Origin: Fervidibacillus halotolerans
GTDB taxonomy: Bacteria; Bacillota; Bacilli; Bacillales; Caldibacillaceae
DNA: 64,000 nt
Assembly: GCF_026547205.1 (NCBI RefSeq)
Contig: NZ_CP106877.1
Span: 946,001-1,010,000 of the forward strand
Reading direction: 5' to 3'
Shown one piece after another: positions 33,970 to 41,910 of the stretch (the stretch's first letter is position 1; the number at the start of each line of letters is the position of its first letter). Made by a program: the position numbers and the translations under genes. Under the pieces are notes generated by a model. That model had not been told where the DNA came from. It did no database searches and saw only the letters and a program-made list of their open reading frames with translations.

Positions 33970-34634
33970 TGTCGCAATTTTATTGCATATTTGACGAGAA
34001 CATCGTCAATTTTAACAATTCCGCCCATTTACGCCAGTTTCGCGAAAACGTCGACGGCGACCGTTTGCCGATGTTTCCGGACGGTCGGGCGGTAATCGTC
34101 GTAAACAATCGCAATTTTGAAGTAATTAGCGAAGCAACCGGCGAAATTTATTACGTTTGCAACGACTTTGATGACGCAATCAGACGGGCAAAATACGCTG
34201 ACAAAAACGCAGAAATCGTCGTACTGAAAGACGGAGAATACTTCACGGTTGACGCGTACAAGAAAGCAATTGCGCCAGTCGTGTTTCGCTTATATTTCTA
34301 TGACGGAAAGTACGGATTTATTGCGGCGATTGATTGTGTTAAACGAGGTAAAGCCGGAAAAGTGCGGTTGTGTGAATCGGTTGACGAAATACAAGACTCG
34401 ATTAATAGTGAAAATGTTGACGATTATGTCGTTGTGGCGTCGAGGTTGCCGGATGGTTTGACTGTCGAAAACTGGACAAGCGACGGCAATTTTGAACGAG
34501 TTAAAAAAGCGGTTGAAAAAGAGAAATCAAAGAGAGAACAGAAGGATAAAAAACAAACCGAGAAAGTAAAAAACGGAAACTTTGACGTAATGACGCTTTA
34601 TAACATCGACGGAAAGGCGGTGAATGACGATTGA
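33969..34634 (+). CDS. Unknown protein coupled to HNH nuclease
   Basis: This 221-residue protein starts at GTG 33969, overlapping the HNH stop by one base, with GTGAGGTG upstream. The N-terminal 165 residues look globular (two similar halves each with VNNRNFEV- or RLYFYDGKYGF-type strands). The C-terminal 50 residues are a Lys/Glu coiled-coil-like tail. It overlaps the next gene by eleven bases. No family is recognised. Tight coupling suggests a functional partner of the HNH protein. Confidence 0.6.
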   Translation: MSQFYCIFDENIVNFNNSAHLRQFRENVDGDRLPMFPDGRAVIVVNNRNFEVISEATGEIYYVCNDFDDAIRRAKYADKNAEIVVLKDGEYFTVDAYKKAIAPVVFRLYFYDGKYGFIAAIDCVKRGKAGKVRLCESVDEIQDSINSENVDDYVVVASRLPDGLTVENWTSDGNFERVKKAVEKEKSKREQKDKKQTEKVKNGNFDVMTLYNIDGKAVNDD

Positions 34635-34851
34635 ACGCAACGAATTATGGAAGTTAGAGCCGGGCTGGATCGCTGGATACACCGAGGATCGAGAGTTAAT
34701 TCGACGGATAAAGAGGTATAAAACCGATTGGCAAATCATCGCTGAGTATTATCGTTTTAACAAACTAGTTGCGGTTCAGTACAAAATACCTGCTGAACAA
34801 CGCAAATCGGCGGAACGAATGTTCGAAAAACGCGTCAAAATTGCGATTTAA
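34624..34851 (+). CDS. Unknown small protein
   Basis: This 75-residue basic protein has an ATG at 34624 within the end of the preceding gene (GGAAAGGCGG upstream). A WKLEPGWIAGYTEDRELIRRI stretch is followed by a helical basic end. No motif is recognised; it is probably translated together with the upstream gene. Confidence 0.5.
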   Translation: MTIERNELWKLEPGWIAGYTEDRELIRRIKRYKTDWQIIAEYYRFNKLVAVQYKIPAEQRKSAERMFEKRVKIAI

Positions 34852-34960
34852 GGCAGTTTTTAATCGGCTAGACTTATTATATTATAACGCAATGAAAAAC
34901 GCGTCAGAAAGCAAATCTAGTCAAAAAAAATTGACCATATCACGCAAGGAGGAATAATAG

Positions 34961-35356
34961 ATGAAAAAGTGGGACTTATACGAGCAAAGAAAAAATGGTG
35001 ATGAAAGTATTTCTGTTGAGGATTTGATTAGTGATTATGCAAAAAACTACTGTCCATTGGTATTCAATGAAGAAGTTGCACCGATTGTTGAGCGTATGAA
35101 AAAAGCAAAGTCCGATTATTTTAATGCGCTGATGGATTTGCATGAAAAAGAGGAAGAATACAAAGACATCTACAATGAAATCAACGAATATGCGCACCGC
35201 TTCAAAGTCGATGGTGCTTACTTATTGGTAAACAATCCAGCAGAATGCGACAAGAAAGCTATTGAACAAGCAATGATTGATGAAAAAGACTTGTATAAAG
35301 CAAGAATAAATGAATTGCCGGATGGTATTGAACGTGTTGTGAAGGATGATGAATGA
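34961..35356 (+). CDS. Unknown helical protein
   Basis: This 131-residue acidic protein has an ATG at 34961 after AAGGAGG. It is mostly alpha-helical, with a likely coiled coil from about residue 40 to 75 (VERMKKAKSDYFNALMDLHE). Codon use here is closer to the chromosome than in the integrase half of the element. The start of the next gene overlaps its stop by four bases. Confidence 0.5.
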   Translation: MKKWDLYEQRKNGDESISVEDLISDYAKNYCPLVFNEEVAPIVERMKKAKSDYFNALMDLHEKEEEYKDIYNEINEYAHRFKVDGAYLLVNNPAECDKKAIEQAMIDEKDLYKARINELPDGIERVVKDDE

Positions 35357-35532
35357 TGAAAGAAAAAGAAAACAACTGGCAAAATCAAACAAAATATTTT
35401 GACTATTATCCGCGCTGGCTCGAAAAGTTTGTGGAAAGCGAGTTTCCTAATCTTGCGAGAAAGAAATACAAGCCGCCTTATATTAAACTTTGGGAAAAAG
35501 TTGCGAGACAACGAAAAAGGCGGCGACAGTAG
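35353..35532 (+). CDS. Unknown 59-residue basic protein
   Basis: The ATGATGA junction couples it to the previous gene; a second in-frame ATG is at 35356. It is aromatic and positively charged (YFDYYPRWLEKFV, ending RQRKRRRQ), suggesting nucleic acid or protein binding. No family is known to me. Confidence 0.45.
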   Translation: MMKEKENNWQNQTKYFDYYPRWLEKFVESEFPNLARKKYKPPYIKLWEKVARQRKRRRQ

Positions 35533-35536
35533 TAAT

Positions 35537-35944
35537 ATGAGGTATTTAGCAGTAGTTAACTATGAACAACTTGATAGCATTACGTTTTTTGTTGCAAATC
35601 TTTATGACGATAATGGTTATCTTGCAGATCAAATAATCACACCAAAAACAACAGACGATGATGCAATCATAAAGATTAGAGAATTAGCTTTACTATATGA
35701 TACTACAAATCTTGAAGTCTGGACAAGCACAAAATCCTTGTATAAAAAGCTATTACAAGAAGCAGGAATGGCGGCAAGTCTGGAAGAAAGAAGCGCAACA
35801 CTGGACACATTGCGAGCAATAAACGAACATTCAGACTTGCTGCATGAATTTTATTTTCTTGACAAACTACCAAAATCAAAATTGAAAAAATTAGGGGGAC
35901 TGATTGAATGTATCAAGAAAAAATTAAGCAAGCACAAGAATTAA
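35537..35944 (+). CDS. Unknown protein
   Basis: This 135-residue protein starts at the ATG at 35537, four bases after the previous stop; longer upstream extension would overlap that gene throughout. The N-terminal half is a mixed alpha/beta fold beginning RYLAVVNYEQLDSITFFV. The C-terminal half is helical with a Lys-rich end. It overlaps the next gene by 37 bases in a different frame. Function unknown. Confidence 0.5.
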   Translation: MRYLAVVNYEQLDSITFFVANLYDDNGYLADQIITPKTTDDDAIIKIRELALLYDTTNLEVWTSTKSLYKKLLQEAGMAASLEERSATLDTLRAINEHSDLLHEFYFLDKLPKSKLKKLGGLIECIKKKLSKHKN

Positions 35945-36636
35945 AGCAAACGAGCGCTGGCTGGTATAGACAAATTGCGCAACAAGCACAACATGAAATT
36001 TCGCAAGCTGAACTAAACCGCGACTATTCCGAAGAAGGTCGGAAAAAACTAGTCGCAAAAATTCGCGCAAAACGAGCAAACGAATTAATGAACGCAGTAA
36101 CCGAGCGGAAACAAGAATACATCAAGTTATTACAAGAAGCAAAAGCGGACGCAGAAAAAGTCGTCAAATCAAAGCTAAAACAACCGGTCGACGCGGACGA
36201 ATTCAAAAAGGAAATCGACCGCTTGAAAGTCGCGGTCATGCTTGCACCTGACGCAAAAAACGCGACGGAAAAAATCGAATCAACCATGCAGAAAATTAGA
36301 GATCCTTATCATGCATCAATGCTTGCGGATGAATTTTCAACGATTGTACCGCAAGTGTTAACGCTAAATGGCGACACAAGCAAGGCAAAAACGGAATTGT
36401 CGCGAATGTTTGAACGCTTGAACAACGATTATTTGCCCGCCGACGTGAAAGACGCAAAAGAAGCGCTGGAATACGTCGAGCAGGCGCTTGCAAATCCGAA
36501 GTTGTTTCCTCCGGTTGTTTCGGAAAATGCGTCCGGATTGTTTGGACGTGAGGTGGCAAGAAATATAAATACGCCTGAAAACTATGAACCGGTCGAAATC
36601 GACGATGATGAACGCGAACAGGCGGTTTTATTTTAA
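35908..36636 (+). CDS. Coiled-coil protein, last gene of element
   Basis: This 242-residue protein starts at ATG 35908, preceded by TAGGGGGACTGATTG. It is almost entirely helical and rich in Lys, Glu and Ala, with long heptad-like stretches (about residues 1-120), like phage scaffold or structural-assembly proteins, though no family can be named. The last 40 residues are acidic. It ends 6 bases before a strong terminator, closing the rightward operon. Confidence 0.5.
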   Translation: MYQEKIKQAQELKQTSAGWYRQIAQQAQHEISQAELNRDYSEEGRKKLVAKIRAKRANELMNAVTERKQEYIKLLQEAKADAEKVVKSKLKQPVDADEFKKEIDRLKVAVMLAPDAKNATEKIESTMQKIRDPYHASMLADEFSTIVPQVLTLNGDTSKAKTELSRMFERLNNDYLPADVKDAKEALEYVEQALANPKLFPPVVSENASGLFGREVARNINTPENYEPVEIDDDEREQAVLF

Positions 36637-36642
36637 TGATAA

Positions 36643-36674
36643 CGCCCGGCTAATCGGCTGGGCGCGATTTTTTT
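36643..36674 (+). terminator. Terminator at right end of element
   Basis: CGCCCGGC (36643-36650) pairs with GGCTGGGCG (36656-36664) over 8 bp with one wobble, followed by seven T. Confidence 0.85.
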
Positions 36675-36761
36675 ATCAAGGTAGGGCATGGAATCTTGAA
36701 AGTAGGGCGCCTATATGCTAGAATTGAGTAAACGAAATGACCGGCGCCGCTTTTTATCGCC

Positions 36762-36780
36762 TGATTTAGCGGTTGACTTG
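36762..36780 (+). promoter_or_regulatory. Candidate integrase arm site, right
   Basis: TGATTTAGCGGTTGACTTG is the partner of the site at 23481-23499 (16 of 19 identical), 22 bases inside attR. Confidence 0.5.
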
Positions 36781-36801
36781 ACGGAGAAAATTCGCCGTAG
36801 A

Positions 36802-36845
36802 CTTCCCAAGGTGGGGGTCGCGGGTTCGAGTCCCGTCTTCCGCTT
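36802..36845 (+). repeat. attR: 44-bp direct repeat
   Basis: This is an exact copy of 23383-23426, the 3' part of tRNA-Gly from the anticodon loop to one base past the gene. It marks the distal junction; beyond it chromosomal sequence resumes with a small terminator and tRNA-Ala. Confidence 0.93.
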
Positions 36846-36887
36846 TTATAGTGCCCTATTATAAAGGGTTTTTCTATTGCATTTTTT

Positions 36888-36960
36888 GGGGCCTTAGCTC
36901 AGTTGGGAGAGCGCCTGCTTCGCATGCAGGAGGTCAGCGGTTCGAACCCGCTAGGCTCCA
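36888..36960 (+). tRNA. tRNA-Ala (anticodon CGC)
   Basis: Acceptor GGGGCCT pairs with AGGCTCC; the D arm contains AGCTCAGTTGGGAGAGC. The anticodon stem CCTGC/GCAGG encloses TTCGCAT, giving anticodon CGC. The T arm is GCGGTTCGAACCCGC. The final A is the discriminator; no CCA is encoded. In the empty chromosome it would follow tRNA-Gly by about 40 bases. Confidence 0.92.
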
Positions 36961-37106
36961 TTTTTTTATGGGTAGTATGGGAACAAGAAATGATTCGTTT
37001 TAACTACGGGAGTAAATCAACTGTTTTTTAACATGTATCATTTTCAAAAACATGAACAATAACAAAATTCGATTTCATTTAAACATGGAATATAGATGTA
37101 TTCAGA

Positions 37107-37137
37107 AAAGGACTGTTCGAATAGCAGTCCTTTTTTC
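37107..37137 (+). terminator. Terminator after tRNA-Ala region
   Basis: GGACTG (37110-37115) pairs with CAGTCC (37125-37130), followed by six T. Confidence 0.75.
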
Positions 37138-37331
37138 TATTTTTATGAGCATTTTTACTATTCAACGTTAACAAGTTTATAGGTGTTTCATTGCTTAAAG
37201 GGTTCTTTCAAATGGATAAAAAGAAAGTACTTCCCTTTCAATCGCTCATCACCAAAATGAATGAAAAAATGGTTGCATCTTACGTAACGTTAGGTTGTAT
37301 GATAAAGAGGAAAACAAAGGAGGGATTTCGT

Positions 37332-38081
37332 TTGGGGAAAATGTATTCCATCGGCGAAGTTTCAGAGAAAACGGGTGTAACGGTCCGTACTTTGCACTAT
37401 TACGATGAAATCGGATTATTGAAACCTACTAAAGATCCAAAATCTAGGCATCGTATGTATACAGATGAAGATATTTTCACCTTGCATAAAATCATTTCTT
37501 TAAAAAATCTCGGAATGAATTTAAAACAAATTCGTGGAATTTTAAACAAAGAGCGGATCGATTTAACCGTGAAAAAAACGTTGGAACTTGAAAAGGAAAT
37601 TATATCAAGAAAGATTAAACAAATGGAAAAATCGATTAACGTGATCGATCGTATTTTAGATTTACTTGAAGAGGAGGGGGAGGTTGATAGTGCGATATTA
37701 ATGAGTTTGGTAAGAAGCCTACAAACGGAGGATGAACAAAAGAAATGGATGAAAAAATATGTAGACGAACAGTTTGTTGATTCGCTGTTTCAATTAATGA
37801 AAGATGAGAAAATACATATGGACAAAATGTTTCTCCAGTTTGCGCAAAAAGTAAAACAGCTATACGGTCGTCCTGTGGATGATAAGGAAGTACAAACGAT
37901 GGTTGGCAATTATTTGGAGTCGAGTTTACAGTTATTTGAAACAGAACAGGTTCAATCGTTTAAATTGACGTCTGAACAAGTTGATTTTGACGAGTTGGAT
38001 CGATTTGCACCATCACCATTTACGAAAGCGGAAGAAAAATGGTTAGAAGAGGCATTTGAATATTATTTTTCAAAGAAATGA
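37332..38081 (+). CDS. MerR-family regulator
   Basis: This 249-residue protein starts at TTG 37332, seven bases after AAGGAGGG (ATG 37341 is the alternative; an earlier in-frame ATG at 37191 is unlikely). The N-terminal winged helix is typical (YSIGEVSEKTGVTVRTLHYYDEIGLL), followed by a long coiled-coil dimerisation helix and a helical C-terminal domain like TipA-type drug-sensing domains. It overlaps the ABC exporter gene by four bases, so it probably senses a compound pumped out by that exporter and activates its own operon. Confidence 0.88.
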   Translation: MGKMYSIGEVSEKTGVTVRTLHYYDEIGLLKPTKDPKSRHRMYTDEDIFTLHKIISLKNLGMNLKQIRGILNKERIDLTVKKTLELEKEIISRKIKQMEKSINVIDRILDLLEEEGEVDSAILMSLVRSLQTEDEQKKWMKKYVDEQFVDSLFQLMKDEKIHMDKMFLQFAQKVKQLYGRPVDDKEVQTMVGNYLESSLQLFETEQVQSFKLTSEQVDFDELDRFAPSPFTKAEEKWLEEAFEYYFSKK

Positions 38082-39874
38082 AATCAATAAATGAGAGTGT
38101 GGTGTGCCTATTGGAAGAAAAGGTAAACGATATTGAACAGCCGACGATCAATATTAAGCGATTTATCAAACTGTTAAATTTCGGAAAGTTAAACAAAATC
38201 GTATTTGTTATCGCTTTTATTTTCGGATTCATTGAAACATTAGCAGGGTTGGTCGTTCCTTTATTTACTCGGAATATAATTGATTTGTTGTCAACAGGTG
38301 GGATCGAATGGTCGTATATCCTTTTTCTTGTGGGTGCCTTTATTGCTCAAGGAATCGCCGGTGGTATTTCCTTTTATTTAATGACGTATGCAGGTGAATC
38401 GATCGTGTCGTTTTTAAGAAATCGGCTATGGAGTCATGTGCTCCAAATACCCGTCTCCTATTTTGATGAGCATGAATCAGGGGAAACGATGAGTCGAATC
38501 ACTCAAGATACAAACATTATAAAAACTCTTGTAACGAATCATCTTGTATCTTTTATTTCCGGTATGACCGGGATCATCGGCTCAATCTTATTGTTGGTAA
38601 TGATTGATTGGAAATTTACTTTGTTTATATTTATTTCCATACCCGTTGCGATTGTTATTATTTTTCCTTTAGGCAAACTGATGTATAAAATTTCCAAACG
38701 TACCCAAGATGAACTCGCGTCGTTTTCTTCCCACCTAGGCCGGGTATTAAATGAAATTCGTTTAGTAAAATCCCATAACGCCCAGGAATATGAAAAAGAA
38801 ATTGGGAGAAAAGAAATAAATCGATTGATGAACTATGGACTTAAAGAAGCGAAAATAAATGCGGTGATTTCTCCAGTTATGACGGCGATTATGATGGCGA
38901 TTGTTGTCGCAATTATCGGTTACGGTGGTGCAAGGGTTGCATCAGGATCCCTTTCACCCGGATCCCTTGTCGCGATTATCATTTACATTTTTAATATCGT
39001 TCTTCCCTTTAGTCAAATGGCTACTTTTTTTACAACTTTTCAAAAGGCATTAGGGGCGACTGAACGAATTTTTCACATTCTCGAATTGGAAAAGGAACAT
39101 TCTGGACATGTTACAGAGATTGATCTTATGAATCCCCTTTCATTTCATCACGTATCCTTTTCCTATGATGGACGGCAAAACATTTTAAAGGATGTTTCTT
39201 TTACAATCGAACAAGGAAAAACGTATGCCCTTGTTGGACCGAGTGGTGGAGGAAAGACGACGATATTTTCTTTAATTGAACGCTTTTATGTTCCGCAAGA
39301 AGGAGAAATTAAATTAGGAGAGACAAATATTCAAGATTTTCATTTAGCCAGTTGGCGGGCGCAAATCGGCTATGTTTCTCAAGAAATCTCTGTTTTATCG
39401 GCAACGGTGAGGGAAAATATTTGTTATGGACTGGAAGGACCAGTGGATGAAGAAAGAATAAAGGAAGCAGCTCGACTTGCGAATGCTTTCGAATTTATCG
39501 AAAAATTACCCGATGGCTTTGAAACACATGTAGGAGAAAGGGGAATCAAACTTTCCGGAGGCCAGCGACAACGACTTGCTATCGCTCGGGCGGTTTTACG
39601 GAATCAGAAAATCCTTTTGCTCGATGAAGCGACTTCGAATCTAGATAGTGAATCGGAACAATACGTTCAGCAGGCTATTAGAAATTTGATGAAAGATCGG
39701 ACAACGATCATCATCGCCCATCGATTATCCACTGTCGTCGATGCGGATGAAATATTCGTCATTGAAAAGGGGAGAATCACTGGAAGAGGAACTCATGATC
39801 AATTGTTAGCAACCCATCCGTTATATCAAAAATTGGTCAAACATCAATTTCATTCACATGAGGTACATTCTTGA
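38078..39874 (+). CDS. ABC exporter, fused membrane and ATPase domains
   Basis: This 598-residue half-transporter of the BmrA/LmrA/MsbA type should form dimers. It has six membrane helices (about residues 30-320), Walker A GPSGGGKTT, signature LSGGQRQR, Walker B ILLLDEATSNLD and the H-loop IIIAHRLST, all intact. The most likely role is multidrug or lipid export; the coupled MerR regulator with a drug-sensing-like domain favours drug export. The start ATG overlaps the MerR stop. Confidence 0.92.
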   Translation: MKSINESVVCLLEEKVNDIEQPTINIKRFIKLLNFGKLNKIVFVIAFIFGFIETLAGLVVPLFTRNIIDLLSTGGIEWSYILFLVGAFIAQGIAGGISFYLMTYAGESIVSFLRNRLWSHVLQIPVSYFDEHESGETMSRITQDTNIIKTLVTNHLVSFISGMTGIIGSILLLVMIDWKFTLFIFISIPVAIVIIFPLGKLMYKISKRTQDELASFSSHLGRVLNEIRLVKSHNAQEYEKEIGRKEINRLMNYGLKEAKINAVISPVMTAIMMAIVVAIIGYGGARVASGSLSPGSLVAIIIYIFNIVLPFSQMATFFTTFQKALGATERIFHILELEKEHSGHVTEIDLMNPLSFHHVSFSYDGRQNILKDVSFTIEQGKTYALVGPSGGGKTTIFSLIERFYVPQEGEIKLGETNIQDFHLASWRAQIGYVSQEISVLSATVRENICYGLEGPVDEERIKEAARLANAFEFIEKLPDGFETHVGERGIKLSGGQRQRLAIARAVLRNQKILLLDEATSNLDSESEQYVQQAIRNLMKDRTTIIIAHRLSTVVDADEIFVIEKGRITGRGTHDQLLATHPLYQKLVKHQFHSHEVHS

Positions 39875-40032
39875 TTTCCTTTTTTAGTAACTCGTTTTTA
39901 AACGGATGGATGTTTTCCCTTGTTCGCTTATTCCCCATATAGGAAAATCGTCTCTTTTTTCAGAAAATAGAACAAGCGTTCCATTTTTTATGGTAAAATG
40001 AGAATACAATAGCAAGAGTCTCAAGGGTGGCC

Positions 40033-40064
40033 GGCATGACCCCTATTGGAAAGGGGGTGATGCC
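40033..40064 (+). promoter_or_regulatory. RNA stem sequestering toxin ribosome binding site
   Basis: GGCATGACCCC (40033-40043) pairs with GGGGGTGATGCC (40053-40064) over 10 of 11 positions. The right arm contains the GGGGGTGAT Shine-Dalgarno of the toxin, so the folded mRNA should be poorly translated. Confidence 0.65.
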
Positions 40065-40067
40065 TTC

Positions 40068-40151
40068 GTGACGACATTTCAAACGCTAATGCTCATGATT
40101 GCATTTGCCAGTTTGATTTTGTCGATTCTGTCCTTTACGAATAAAAAGTAA
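40068..40151 (+). CDS. Type I toxin, holin-like membrane peptide
   Basis: This 27-residue peptide starts at GTG 40068, with sequence features TTFQTLMLMIAFASLILSIL then SFTNKK: one membrane helix and a short Lys tail. It matches the putative holin-like (Fst/TxpA-like) toxin pattern of Bacilli. Its ribosome binding site lies in a hairpin, and its stop codon lies in the terminator hairpin of a convergent antisense RNA. Overproduction would be expected to damage the membrane. Confidence 0.85.
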   Translation: MTTFQTLMLMIAFASLILSILSFTNKK

Positions 40152-40268
40152 TCCACCCTTGAGCTTGGCGGCATGGAGGGTGGATTACGCTTCCTTGCTG
40201 GCTTCCCAATCGGGACTTGCTATTGGATTCGCCGATGTTTTGTGCATCGGCGACTTTTGTTCGCATCT
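40145..40268 (-). ncRNA. Antisense RNA antitoxin (RatA-like)
   Basis: On the minus strand a TATAAT (40280-40275) precedes a transcript of about 125 nt. It contains a CGCCGATG/CATCGGCG hairpin near 40223-40245 and ends at a 12-bp stem, GTAATCCACCCT with AGGGTGGATTAC (about 40148-40190), followed by TTTTTATT. Its 3' end overlaps the 3' end of the toxin mRNA. No good -35 was found. Both strands form the same terminator stem. Confidence 0.7.
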
Positions 40269-40299
40269 ATTTATATTATACAAAAAGCGCCTAAAAATA

Positions 40300-40950
40300 C
40301 ACGAAAAAAATTCCATAAAAGGAAATATTCTTTTACTGTTTTCAATCCATCCCTTTTGATTTTGTTAACAGTGTTCGTCTCCAACTTCAACTTTGTCTCC
40401 GAATGAGTCGTTTCGCATCTAGTTTCCATACTCCATTCGCAAGGGTTATGAAAATTCGGTCAACTCCTTTCCTTTGATCAACCTTTGACTACTACCGATG
40501 AAGTTCGAATGCATTCCCATTAATTTGGATCAAGAATACTGCACCGACCGATTACAAAAAACGCAATATTTTTAAAGTGCTTAAATGCAAACAAGTGTTA
40601 CTTCAAATAAACGGTTAAAGAGAATTAGACACGACATCGTTCAGCTGGAACTAATTGTTACCTGGAATCATCGAATTCTGGATTAAAATCGGACCTGCTT
40701 ATTATTTATATTCAATTTAATCAATGGTAATCTACAAATTGGAATGAATATTCAAAAAACAACAGTTTTTCCCCGTTGATCAAAAAATGAATGAAGATGT
40801 AATTTTTATTTGGATTTGAAATGACTGACACATTTGATAGTTTCTGTTTATCAATAGTCATTGGTTAGTGTTGATTTTTCTAAAGGGACAGCTATATAGA
40901 GGAAAGCTATCGTATATTTAACGTGAAAATCTTATATGAGGGGGAGGATT
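40300..40950. other. No gene visible
   Basis: About 650 bases between the antitoxin promoter and the next gene show no frame with a ribosome binding site and no recognisable relic. Confidence 0.5.
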
Positions 40951-41361
40951 ATGAAAGAAGAGAATAAAGTAATTATTCCAATCGTAATCATTTTCATCCT
41001 TTTAAGTAGCGGAAGTTTTATCTTGTATAAATATATAACACGAGATATTACGGGTAGAGGTTCCGTCCCTAGTGAGGCGAAATTAGAGGAAACGATTCGA
41101 GACTATTTTCAAGCATTAAATGAAAATAATAAAAAAGAAGTTGCACAATTTTTAGGGGTATCTGAAAATGATCCGATTGTAGAGGATCACATGAAAGATT
41201 TTGACGGACGAAAGATCAACATCCAAAAGGTGCTAATATATCAGGAGTTTCCATATATCTTTCAAGTAACAGTATGGATTAAAGACGAAACGAATGATAT
41301 GACGGATGTATATCTAGTTGTAGAATGGACGGGAAAAGAATTCGTCATTTCACCAACATAA
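40951..41361 (+). CDS. Membrane-anchored hypothetical protein
   Basis: This 136-residue protein has an ATG at 40951, six bases after GGGGGAGG. It has an N-terminal anchor (about residues 7-28) and an external domain of about 100 residues beginning EAKLEETIRDYFQALNENN. This resembles small NTF2-like or lipoprotein domains found in Bacillus, but no family is certain. It is monocistronic, ending at a long terminator. Confidence 0.6.
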   Translation: MKEENKVIIPIVIIFILLSSGSFILYKYITRDITGRGSVPSEAKLEETIRDYFQALNENNKKEVAQFLGVSENDPIVEDHMKDFDGRKINIQKVLIYQEFPYIFQVTVWIKDETNDMTDVYLVVEWTGKEFVISPT

Positions 41362-41380
41362 CGTTTTCTATTAAACGAAA

Positions 41381-41422
41381 AAGGCAGAAATGAAAGGGTA
41401 GATTTCATTTCTGCCTTATTTT
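41381..41422 (+). terminator. Terminator
   Basis: AAGGCAGAAATGAAA (41381-41395) pairs with TTTCATTTCTGCCTT (41403-41417), then ATTTTAT. Confidence 0.85.
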
Positions 41423-41910
41423 ATGGCAAAAAATTTGTTAGGAACGTCTCCGTAAACTTTCTTTTCAAGCGAGTGTTTGTTTAAGGGACGGAAGAAAAAT
41501 AGGAAACGGAAATCTTTTTGTGAATCGATGTGGTTGGGAATTTATTGATCAGTTTACCGGAAGTCCTCTGGCATTGCTTTAAGTTTTTTTTGAACGTCTT
41601 ACCATATCGATTCAAGCAAGCGAAAGGGCGATGGTTGGAAAAGGTGTACAAAAATAGGGTGTTGGAATAAGTATCGTGACAGATCCATCGAGAAAACTGG
41701 AAATAGACCTTTTTCTTTCAATCGTTGGCAAATCGGCAAATTAATCTTATAATCATACGATGGAACATTTGTTATTATTTGATTGATGGATTAAATGGTG
41801 TTTGATCGATTGAATTCGGCTAACCGATTGGAAAACTTTGCCGTCTCGTCATTTTATAAAATGATTTTTGTGCGAAGTTCGAAGTAAAATATGTGGAAAT
41901 GGAGACGTGA
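41423..41910. other. No intact gene visible
   Basis: About 490 bases with short open stretches (for example around 41500-41580) broken by stops. This may be an old gene relic; nothing identifiable. Confidence 0.4.

Larger units (their letters stand above)
23383..36845 (+). mobile_element. 13.46-kb integrative element in tRNA-Gly (satellite/IME-like)
   Basis: Boundaries are the 44-bp direct repeats. Contents are an integrase beside the tRNA, a winged-helix protein, a repeat-rich noncoding segment, a phage-like HTH protein, a second tyrosine recombinase, an XRE repressor with divergent promoters, an AEP-type primase, an HNH nuclease and about ten small unknown genes, nearly all rightward. Base and codon use (many GCG, CGC and CGA codons) differs from the chromosome on both sides, indicating transfer. 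No relaxase, portal, capsid, tail or lysis genes are seen. The layout suggests a phage satellite or replicating integrative element. Confidence 0.9.

Noticed and set aside
37191-37331. N-terminal extension of the MerR protein from ATG 37191
   Set aside because: The AAGGAGGG just before TTG 37332 and the usual MerR N-terminus place the start there.
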